A stretch of 18,153 nt of DNA from assembly GCA_018713755.1 (NCBI GenBank), contig DVOG01000042.1, positions 1 through 18,153 of the forward strand, in the 5' to 3' direction. The position numbers and the translations under genes are program-made. This document shows positions 1-5,460 of this stretch, one piece after another. The notes beneath the pieces were generated by a model. That model had not been told where the DNA came from, ran no database searches, and worked only from the letters and a program-made list of their open reading frames with translations. How positions within the stretch are numbered: the stretch's first letter is position 1; each line of letters starts with the position of its first letter. The DNA comes from Candidatus Spyradosoma merdigallinarum. Its GTDB lineage: Bacteria > Verrucomicrobiota > Verrucomicrobiia > Opitutales > UBA953.

Positions 1-81
1 GCCTACCGCCGGCTGCGCCTCTCGACGCTCGGCGGCGCTCCCGCCGAACACGAGGACGTTCCCGCCGTTCCCGCGGAGTGA
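1..81 (+). CDS. 3' end of an unidentified protein-coding gene (partial)
   Basis: Frame 1 is open from the window edge to a TGA at 79-81 and encodes about 26 residues ending in EDVPAVPAE. The reading frame runs off the left edge, so start and identity are unknown. Support comes from position: a strong hairpin with a T-run (123-161) follows 40 bases later and would end this transcript, facing the oppositely oriented transporter gene. Two GTTCCCG motifs fall in its last 25 bases. I do not recognise the family, and the fragment is too short to exclude chance. Confidence 0.4.
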   Translation, partial: AYRRLRLSTLGGAPAEHEDVPAVPAE

Positions 82-122
82 GTTCCGCGCGCCGAAGTCC
101 GCGAAAAGAAACTTCGGAAAAG

Positions 123-161
123 AAAAAAGAGGCGTTCCCGCTCGGGGCGTCTCTTTTTTTT
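123..161. terminator. Bidirectional Rho-independent terminator
   Basis: The left arm 123-134 (A-run then GAGGCG) pairs with the right arm 148-159 (CGTCTC then T-run) with a single G-T pair, around a 13-base loop that contains GTTCCCG. The A-run on one side and the T-run on the other let it work on both strands. It lies between the + gene ending at 81 and the - transporter ending at 193. Confidence 0.8.
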
Positions 162-192
162 CGCTCCCGCGTTCCCGCCGCGGGGCGCGGAC

Positions 193-1080
193 TCACTTTT
201 TCCCGGAGAGAACGACGACGGAAACCGCCGCGACGATCAGCACGATGCCGGAGGCGAGCGCTCCCGTGAAGCGGTCGCCCAAAAACAGCACGCCCGCCGC
301 GACCGCGGCCACGGGTTCGAACGCGCCGAGAATCGCCGTCGTCGTCGGTCCGACGCAGCGCAGCGACAGAACGATGGCGACGGTCGAGACCAGCGTCGGA
401 ATCGTCGCCAGCAGCAGCACGTTCGCCCACGCTTCCGCCGTCGCGGGAACGTCGATTCCGCCGCCCGCTTCCGCGTTCGCCCAAAGAAAAACGCTCCCGA
501 AAAGCAGAATGTAGAAGGACAGCTTCGTGCCGTTCATCCCGCGAAGCCGCGTCTTGTTCACGGCGACGAGATAGACGGCGTAAGTCAGCGCGGACACTGC
601 GACGACCGCCGCCCCGCCCAAGTCGATTCGCCCGCCGGCGTTCCCGCCTCCGTCCGCCGCGCAGAGGATGCCGACGCCGCAGAACGCGAGCGCGACGGCG
701 AGAACCGTTCCCGCCGAAAGCTTTTCCCGGAAAAAGACGATCATGATCAGCGCCGTGAAGATCGGATACAGGAAAAGCAGCGTCGACGCGACGCTCGCGG
801 GAATCAGCGTGTAGCCGTAAAAAAGCGATACGGACGACGTCGTCATCAGCGCCGCCATCAGGAAAAGTTCCGCGAGCTCTTTGCGCGAAACGCGCAGGCT
901 CGTCCGCCGCGCCGCGAGAAAAATCCCGATGAGCGCCGCGGCGACCGCGAAACGAAAAAACAGAACGGACGCGACGCCGATGCCCTGCCGCAGCAACGGC
1001 ACCGCGAAAAGCGGATTCAGTCCGTAACAGGCGGCGGAAAGCGCGCCGAAAAAAATCCCGCGGAATTTGTCGGAAATCAT
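193..1080 (-). CDS. EamA/DMT superfamily transporter
   Basis: The 295-residue protein is almost entirely hydrophobic, with about ten predicted membrane helices in two halves, the layout of the drug/metabolite transporter (EamA, RhaT-like) family, which usually exports small metabolites or amino acids. Each half ends in a typical EamA signature: YPIFTALIMIVFFREKL in the first half and FEPVAAVAAGVLFLGDRF in the second. I chose the ATG at 1080 (MISDKFRGIFFGAL), which gives the usual family length of about 290. The frame stays open upstream to 1299, but that would overlap the guaA start and adds an uncharacteristic charged leader. No Shine-Dalgarno sequence precedes it. It diverges from guaA with about 135 bases between starts. 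The substrate cannot be told from sequence. Confidence 0.85.
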   Translation of the reverse strand: MISDKFRGIFFGALSAACYGLNPLFAVPLLRQGIGVASVLFFRFAVAAALIGIFLAARRTSLRVSRKELAELFLMAALMTTSSVSLFYGYTLIPASVASTLLFLYPIFTALIMIVFFREKLSAGTVLAVALAFCGVGILCAADGGGNAGGRIDLGGAAVVAVSALTYAVYLVAVNKTRLRGMNGTKLSFYILLFGSVFLWANAEAGGGIDVPATAEAWANVLLLATIPTLVSTVAIVLSLRCVGPTTTAILGAFEPVAAVAAGVLFLGDRFTGALASGIVLIVAAVSVVVLSGKK

Positions 1081-1179
1081 GCCGAAGAAAAAATCGCGCG
1101 CGATTGAACGCTTTTCTCGTCCGCGTGAAAAGGAAATTCGCGCAGCGTCGCTCCCGCACGCGGGAACGGCAAATAGTTT

Positions 1180-1206
1180 TTGAAAATTTTTTCGGGCTCG
1201 GATAAG
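1180..1206 (+). promoter_or_regulatory. Possible guaA promoter
   Basis: TTGAAA at 1180-1185 and GATAAG at 1201-1206 resemble -35 and -10 boxes, but the 15-bp spacing is short. Transcription would begin a few bases before the ATG at 1217, giving a very short leader. The bases after the -10 (CTCTGCGC) resemble those after the tRNA-Pro and nrdA -10 boxes. Confidence 0.3.
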
Positions 1207-1216
1207 CTCTGCGCCC

Positions 1217-2737
1217 ATGTCAAAGATTACAGCCGTCATCGACTTCGGGTCGCAATACACGCAGCTCATCGTTCGCCGCATCCGCGAGCTGGGCTTCATG
1301 GCGAAGCTTTACGCGCTGGAGGATTTCGATCGGCTCGAGAATCCGGGCGCGATCATCCTTTCCGGCGGTCCGAAAAGCACGTCCGACGCGGACGCTCCCG
1401 ACATCGATTTTGCCCGCCTGAAAAGTTTCGGCGTTCCCGTGCTCGGCGTGTGCTACGGCATGCAGCTGCTGAACATCAAGCACGGCGGCACGGTGCGCGC
1501 GTCGAACCGGCGCGAGTACGGTCCCGCGGCGCTCGTTCCCGAAGAGCCGACGGACGCGCTTTTCGACGGCGTTTCGCGCGGGTCCCAGGTCTGGATGAGC
1601 CACTCCGATACGGTCGACCGCCTTGCCGACGGCTGCCGCGTCATCGCGCGGAACGCCGAGGGCGTTCCCGTGAGCCTGCGCTGGTCGGACTCCATGTGGG
1701 GCATTCAGTTTCACCCGGAAGTCACGCATTCGCACGAAGGCCGCGCGATTCTGAAAAATTTCCTCGGGCAGGCGAAAGACTTGGCGCGCTTCGACATCGG
1801 CGATTTCAAAAAACAGCTCATCGCGGAAATCCGGGAACGCGTCGGCGAAAAGCAGGTCGTCTGCGGCGTTTCCGGCGGCGTGGATTCCACCGTGCTCGCG
1901 GTGCTGCTGCACGAAGCCGGCGTGAACATGCGCGCGATTTTCGTCGACAACGGACTGCTGCGCAAAAACGAGGCGGACGAAGTGCGCGCGAATTTCGCCC
2001 GCATGGGCGTGGAAATCGAAACGGTCGACGCGTCGGAACGCTTCCTTTCCGCGCTCGCCGGCGAACGCGATCCCGAGAAAAAACGCCGCATCATCGGCGG
2101 GCTCTTCCTCGACGTGTTCTGGGACGCCGTCGGGAACGCGGAAATGCTCGCGCAGGGCACGCTTTATCCGGACGTGATCGAGAGCGCCTCGAACGCGAAG
2201 TCCAAGGCGTCCGTCATCAAGACGCACCACAACCGCGTCGAGCGCGTGCTGGAGCTGCAGAAGCAGGGCAAGGTGCTCGAGCCGCTTGCGGAACTTTTCA
2301 AGGACGAAGTGCGGGAACTCGGCGCGTCGATGGGCATCCCGCACGACATCCTTTGGCGGCATCCGTTCCCGGGGCCGGGGCTGGCGGTGCGCTGTCCCGG
2401 CGAAGTTTCGCGGGAACGCCTCGACATCATCCGCGAGTGCGACGCGATTTTCATCGGCACGCTGCGCAAATACGGCTGGTACGACAAGTGCTGGCAGGCC
2501 TACGCCGGCCTCATTCCCGTGAAGACCGTCGGCGTCAAGGGCGACGAGCGTTCCTACGAGTTCGCGACGAACCTGCGCGCCATCGTTTCCGAAGACGCCA
2601 TGACCGCCGACTGGGCGGAGCTGCCGATCCCGCTGCTGCGCGAAGCCTCCAACCGCATCCTCAACGAGGTCAAAGGCATCAACCGCGTGCTTTACGACAT
2701 TTCGACGAAGCCGCCCGCCTCCATCGAGTGGGAGTGA
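1217..2737 (+). CDS. guaA: GMP synthase (glutamine-hydrolysing)
   Basis: This 506-residue protein is full length for bacterial GuaA. It converts XMP, ATP and glutamine to GMP, the last step of guanine nucleotide synthesis, in the cytoplasm. The N-terminal class I glutamine amidotransferase domain (about 1-195) has nucleophile Cys79 in GVCYGMQLL and the His166/Glu168 pair in FHPEV. The ATP-pyrophosphatase domain follows, with P-loop SGGVDS at 219-224. The C-terminal dimerisation domain ends KPPASIEWE, the typical GuaA end. All catalytic residues are present. The ATG at 1217 is followed at once by the conserved ITAVIDFGSQYTQLI segment. No Shine-Dalgarno sequence is visible and the leader may be very short. 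It appears monocistronic, with a terminator 50 bases downstream. guaB is not in the window. Confidence 0.98.
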   Translation: MSKITAVIDFGSQYTQLIVRRIRELGFMAKLYALEDFDRLENPGAIILSGGPKSTSDADAPDIDFARLKSFGVPVLGVCYGMQLLNIKHGGTVRASNRREYGPAALVPEEPTDALFDGVSRGSQVWMSHSDTVDRLADGCRVIARNAEGVPVSLRWSDSMWGIQFHPEVTHSHEGRAILKNFLGQAKDLARFDIGDFKKQLIAEIRERVGEKQVVCGVSGGVDSTVLAVLLHEAGVNMRAIFVDNGLLRKNEADEVRANFARMGVEIETVDASERFLSALAGERDPEKKRRIIGGLFLDVFWDAVGNAEMLAQGTLYPDVIESASNAKSKASVIKTHHNRVERVLELQKQGKVLEPLAELFKDEVRELGASMGIPHDILWRHPFPGPGLAVRCPGEVSRERLDIIRECDAIFIGTLRKYGWYDKCWQAYAGLIPVKTVGVKGDERSYEFATNLRAIVSEDAMTADWAELPIPLLREASNRILNEVKGINRVLYDISTKPPASIEWE

Positions 2738-2784
2738 GGTTCCGCCGATGCGGGAACGCCGAAAAAAAAAAGAGAAAAAAATCG

Positions 2785-2818
2785 AAAAAAAAGTGCTTGT
2801 AGAGGCACTTTTTTTTTT
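2785..2818 (+). terminator. Terminator after guaA
   Basis: An A-run plus GTGC (2785-2796) pairs with GCAC plus a T-run (2805-2816) around an 8-base loop, ending in ten T residues. Only four pairs are G-C, but the flanking A/T tracts extend the stem. It separates guaA from the PEP-CTERM gene. A long A-rich stretch (2762-2792) precedes it. Confidence 0.7.
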
Positions 2819-2852
2819 GTCAGAATCATGGTCAAGGAAATGAGACATGGTT

Positions 2853-2871
2853 CTGCGGGGAGTTCCCGCAG
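2853..2871 (+). promoter_or_regulatory. Hairpin in the leader of the PEP-CTERM gene
   Basis: CTGCGGG (2853-2859) and CCCGCAG (2865-2871) form a perfect 7-bp stem with a 5-base loop, 52 bases before the ATG. It carries one GTTCCCG motif. No T-run follows, so it is not a classical terminator. It may be a leader structure or simply a motif copy. Confidence 0.35.
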
Positions 2872-2922
2872 GGTTTCGTTTCCGTTTTAACCTGATAAAT
2901 AGATTCATCCGACATAATCACT

Positions 2923-3696
2923 ATGAAGAACTATATCACAGTCGCGGCGCTTCTCGCCGCCGGAGCCGCGTTCGCCAATGCCGACGTGGTTCTGCACGAT
3001 ATCACGTTCGCTGACGGCAACGTCATCACGAGCGACGCCTCCCTCAGCAACACGGGCGTTTCTGCGACGATTACCACAAATCCTGCGGACAAGACGCTCT
3101 ATCAGTCGACGATCCTGGGCGTTTACTCCGGGCCGGTTAAAGAGCTGCCCAACGTCACGCTGTGGGTTAAGGAGGGCGGAACGTACAAAGGGAACAACAA
3201 CCTGACGCTCAACGCGCTGAAGCTGGACTCCGGCGTGAGCATTCTCTCCGGGGTCGGCGCTACGCCGAGCGCGAATGAAGTGTCGTTCAATGACGGACGC
3301 AACATTACGCTGACGGGAACCGACGGCTTCCTCGACGTCGACTGCGACACGTTCGGGAAAGTCATCGTTTCCGGGCTGAGCGGCGACTCCGCCGTTTACC
3401 TGAACTCGAACGGCAAGCTGACGCTCAACAGCGGCAACACGCTCAGCGACGACGTTGACATCTACGCGATCGTCAGCGGCGACGCTGGCTCCCGCACGCT
3501 CGTTTCCGGACTCAGCGACGGTTGGAGCGGCAGCGTTTTCATCAGCACCAACGACGGAACTTCTTATGAGAAGGCGTCGTTCACGGTGTCCGGCGGAGAA
3601 CTCTCCGTTTCGACGATTCCGGAACCGTCTGCGTTCGGTTTGCTCGCGGGCCTCGGCGCTCTCGCGCTCGTCGCTTCGCGTCGCCGCCGCAAATAA
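2923..3696 (+). CDS. PEP-CTERM sorting domain surface protein
   Basis: The 257-residue protein is exported and anchored or processed at the cell surface. Residues 1-20 (MKNYITVAALLAAGAAFANA) are a signal peptide with probable cleavage before DVV. The middle is rich in Ser, Thr, Asn and Gly with short beta-strand-like segments (NNLTLNALKLDSG, LTLNSGNTL), as in beta-helical or autotransporter-like passengers. The C-terminus has the full tripartite PEP-CTERM signal: PEP at 233-235, a hydrophobic segment at about 237-251 and the basic tail RRRRK. Family knowledge: an exosortase recognises this signal, and verrucomicrobial genomes often carry dozens of such genes near polysaccharide functions. The passenger's role is unknown. 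Motif density and base use differ from neighbouring genes. It stands alone between two terminators. Confidence 0.9.
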   Translation: MKNYITVAALLAAGAAFANADVVLHDITFADGNVITSDASLSNTGVSATITTNPADKTLYQSTILGVYSGPVKELPNVTLWVKEGGTYKGNNNLTLNALKLDSGVSILSGVGATPSANEVSFNDGRNITLTGTDGFLDVDCDTFGKVIVSGLSGDSAVYLNSNGKLTLNSGNTLSDDVDIYAIVSGDAGSRTLVSGLSDGWSGSVFISTNDGTSYEKASFTVSGGELSVSTIPEPSAFGLLAGLGALALVASRRRRK

Positions 3697-3701
3697 AAGC
3701 C

Positions 3702-3768
3702 GAAGCGCAGACGCGCTTCTTGAAAAAAAAACGTTCCCGCCGGGATTTCCCGCGGGAACGTTTTTTTT
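3702..3768 (+). terminator. Tandem hairpins and strong terminator after the PEP-CTERM gene
   Basis: A first hairpin, GAAGCGC (3702-3708) with GCGCTTC (3713-3719), is followed by a larger one. In that, an A-run plus CGTTCCCGC (3723-3740) pairs with GCGGGAACG plus a T-run (3752-3768) around an 11-base loop. The second stem is built from two head-to-head copies of the window's abundant motif. The A- and T-tracts make it potentially bidirectional, facing the NUDIX gene. Confidence 0.85.
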
Positions 3769-3790
3769 CGCATTCGCCTTCGTGCGCTTT

Positions 3791-3931
3791 GCGTATCGGT
3801 TTTGCGGATACGCGGAGGAAACGCTTGCGCTTCGATTCCCTGCGGCTCGTTTCGCCCCCGCAGACGTTCCCGTTTTTTTTTTGCGCGGCGTTCCCGCCGG
3901 CAGTTTTTGCGTATCCGTTTTTTCTATACGC
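3791..3931. repeat. Two related 23-bp imperfect palindromes
   Basis: Positions 3791-3813 and 3909-3931 each begin GCGTAT and end ATACGC around a T-rich centre, with 18 of 23 bases identical between them. The rest of the 271-bp intergenic stretch (3697-3967) holds the upstream terminator, three GTTCCCG motifs and T-runs, but no gene I can support. Role unknown. Confidence 0.5.
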
Positions 3932-3967
3932 CGCGCGTTCCCGCCGTTTCCGCGGGAGCGGGCGCCT

Positions 3968-4528
3968 TCACCGCGCGAAGAGCTGCGGACGCAGCAGGAC
4001 GGCCTTGGCGAGCGCCGCGAGCATCAGCGCGTGTTCCATTTCGCCGCGCCGCGCGATGTCGAGGGTTTCCTGCGGCGTCGCGAGCTTCATTTCGATTTCT
4101 TCGTTCGCGTCGAAATGCGTTTCCGTCGTGCGGACGCAGTTTTCGATCAGCACGAAGCGGCAACGGTTGTTGAAGATGGCGGGATTCGCGGCGGCGCTTC
4201 CGAGCGGCACGGGAGCGTCGCCCGTGAAGCCGGTTTCCTCCGCGGTTTCCCGCGCGGCGGCGCGGAGAAAGTCTTCGCCTTCGTCGATGACTCCGCCGGG
4301 GAATTCCCACGAAAGACGGCGGATGCCGAAACGGAACTGCCTGACGAGGATGATTTTTCCGTCGCGCGTCACGGGAACGACGGTGACCCAGTCCGGCGCG
4401 TGCGCGACGTAGAAGTCGCCTTCGCGCCCGTCCGTCGGGTGCTTGAAATGTTCTTTGTAGACGTCGAAGACGACGCAGGGCGCGTGCAGGTTTTCCTGGG
4501 TCAGATTCCAAAGTGCGGGAACGCTCAT
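3968..4528 (-). CDS. NUDIX hydrolase, ADP-ribose pyrophosphatase-like
   Basis: The 186-residue protein carries a complete NUDIX box at residues 79-101: G, then Glu85, then RETAEETGF, fitting Gx5Ex7REUxEExGU except for a Thr at the U position after RE. It hydrolyses nucleoside diphosphates linked to another group. The upstream segment VVPVTRDGKIILVRQFRFG followed by SWEFPGG resembles the ADP-ribose pyrophosphatase (NudF/YffH-like) subgroup, so ADP-ribose or a nucleotide sugar is the likely substrate, but this is inference. The ATG at 4528 gives the usual length. No Shine-Dalgarno sequence is visible. A terminator separates it from the LysM gene upstream on the same strand, so it probably has its own promoter. 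Confidence 0.88.
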   Translation of the reverse strand: MSVPALWNLTQENLHAPCVVFDVYKEHFKHPTDGREGDFYVAHAPDWVTVVPVTRDGKIILVRQFRFGIRRLSWEFPGGVIDEGEDFLRAAARETAEETGFTGDAPVPLGSAAANPAIFNNRCRFVLIENCVRTTETHFDANEEIEMKLATPQETLDIARRGEMEHALMLAALAKAVLLRPQLFAR

Positions 4529-4556
4529 GGCTTTTTCTTTTTTGAGAGGATTCGGG

Positions 4557-4589
4557 AAAAAAGATGCGCCCGCTTTTTCGGCGGGCGCA
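4557..4589 (-). terminator. Terminator after the LysM gene (- strand)
   Basis: TGCGCCCGC (4565-4573) and GCGGGCGCA (4581-4589) form a perfect 9-bp stem with a 7-base loop. On the - strand it is followed by a T-run (the A-run at 4557-4562). It lies 19 bases past the LysM stop. Confidence 0.85.
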
Positions 4590-4607
4590 CGGCGGAAATG
4601 AGATTTT

Positions 4608-5198
4608 TCAGTTTTCGGCGGGCAGGTTGATTTCCTGGCCGATTTGGAGCCGCTTCGGGTCGAGCCCCGGATTCGCGCGCATCAGCGCGTCGGTGGTGAT
4701 GCCGTGTTCCTTGGCGATTTTCGCGGGATAGTCTCCCTGTTTCACGCGGTATTTTCCTGCGGCGGCGGGCGTTCCCGCGGCGGGGGTGCGCTGCGCCGTT
4801 CCGTCGGCCGGACGTGCGGCGGCGCCGCGGTCGAGGCGGTTCATGCGTTCGTTGAGCGTGCGCGCGTTTTGAACGATTTGCGTCTGGCTCTTGGAAATTT
4901 CCTGATAGCGGGCGATGAGCTGCGCCTTGAGTTCTTCGAAATCCGTCTTGAGATCGGCGACGGCTTCGCCGCCGGAGCTCGCGCTGCGGGCGTCCGCCGC
5001 CGCCTGCTTCGCCGTCTCGACCGCGGTCTCAATTTCGGTCATGACGCCGGACTTGTGGCGCGCGACGCCGTTTTTCGCGTTGAGCGCGAAGATGAAGGCG
5101 AGCCCGCTGAGCACGAACGCCGCGATTGCGAGGATGAGGGGAATTTTGGATTCGGAGCTGCCCGAATCAATGCCGCCGTCGATTGAAGAGTTTTCCAT
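4608..5198 (-). CDS. Membrane-anchored LysM domain protein with coiled coil
   Basis: The 196-residue protein has a short Ser/Asp-rich N-terminus, one membrane segment at about residues 19-41 (IPLILAIAAFVLSGLAFIFAL), a long helical and probably coiled-coil region at about 50-125 and a Pro/Ala-rich linker. It ends in a LysM domain at about 149-194 (KYRVKQGDYPAKIAKEHGIT to LQIGQEINLP). LysM domains bind peptidoglycan N-acetylglucosamine, so an inner-membrane protein reaching into the periplasm to contact the wall is likely. No enzyme domain is visible. I chose the ATG at 5198; the frame continues upstream but there reads through the antisense of the tRNA-Pro gene. The precise job is unknown. Confidence 0.85.
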   Translation of the reverse strand: MENSSIDGGIDSGSSESKIPLILAIAAFVLSGLAFIFALNAKNGVARHKSGVMTEIETAVETAKQAAADARSASSGGEAVADLKTDFEELKAQLIARYQEISKSQTQIVQNARTLNERMNRLDRGAAARPADGTAQRTPAAGTPAAAGKYRVKQGDYPAKIAKEHGITTDALMRANPGLDPKRLQIGQEINLPAEN

Positions 5199-5233
5199 GG
5201 TGAATTCCGTTTTTCTGATTGTTTTGCTGAATG

Positions 5234-5250
5234 CACAATGGAACATTGTG
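5234..5250. promoter_or_regulatory. Perfect inverted repeat abutting the tRNA-Pro -35 box
   Basis: CACAATG (5234-5240), GAA, CATTGTG (5244-5250) is a perfect 7-bp inverted repeat. It ends on the base before the TTGACA -35 element and lies 36 bases upstream of the LysM start on the other strand. It could be an operator for either gene. Confidence 0.4.
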
Positions 5251-5280
5251 TTGACAACGAGAGCAATAAAAAACGATACT
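5251..5280 (+). promoter_or_regulatory. Sigma-70-type promoter of tRNA-Pro(UGG)
   Basis: A consensus -35 TTGACA (5251-5256), an 18-bp A-rich spacer and a -10 GATACT (5275-5280) precede the mature tRNA 5' end by 13 bases. The discriminator CTGCGCGCTT is very G+C rich, as in stringently controlled stable-RNA promoters. Confidence 0.65.
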
Positions 5281-5293
5281 CTGCGCGCTTTTT

Positions 5294-5368
5294 CGGGCGT
5301 TAGCGCAGTCTGGCCAGCGCATCTGCTTTGGGAGCAGAGGGTCGGGGGTTCGAATCCCTCACGCCCGA
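5294..5368 (+). tRNA. tRNA-Pro, anticodon UGG
   Basis: A full 75-base cloverleaf can be drawn. The acceptor CGGGCGT pairs with ACGCCCG; TA follows, then a GCGC/GCGC D-stem with an AGTCTGGCCA loop. The anticodon stem TCTGC/GCAGA holds loop TTTGGGA (UGG at 5329-5331, G at position 37 as is usual for proline). The T-arm is GGGGG TTCGAAT CCCTC and the discriminator base is A. The gene does not encode CCA. A run of nine T residues follows immediately and may end transcription. Confidence 0.96.
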
Positions 5369-5383
5369 TTTTTTTTTCTTTGC

Positions 5384-5400
5384 CGGGAACGGCGTTCCCG
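5384..5400. repeat. Head-to-head motif hairpin between tRNA-Pro and nrdA
   Basis: CGGGAAC (5384-5390), GGC, GTTCCCG (5394-5400) is a perfect 7-bp stem with a 3-base loop made of two inverted copies of the abundant motif. It lies 16 bases past the tRNA, after the T-run. Confidence 0.5.
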
Positions 5401-5443
5401 CGGATGTGAATAAGTCGTTGTTTCCGTTTCGTTTTGGAATGAT

Positions 5444-5449
5444 TATAAA
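5444..5449 (+). promoter_or_regulatory. Possible nrdA -10 element
   Basis: TATAAA at 5444-5449 lies 11 bases before the nrdA ATG, followed by CTGCGCGCTT, the same decamer that follows the tRNA-Pro -10 box. The only -35-like candidates are weak (TTTCCG at 17 bp, TTGTTT at 20 bp). If used, the mRNA leader would be about five bases or less. Confidence 0.4.
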
Positions 5450-5460
5450 ACTGCGCGCTT

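Noticed and set aside
1180..2802. 540-residue + frame over guaA and the opposite 562-residue - frame
   Set aside because: Both overlap the entire well-conserved guaA and are arginine-rich shadow translations.
3455..4630. 391-residue + frame across the PEP-CTERM end, spacer and NUDIX gene
   Set aside because: It crosses a strong terminator, is out of frame with one gene and antisense to the other, and shows no domain.
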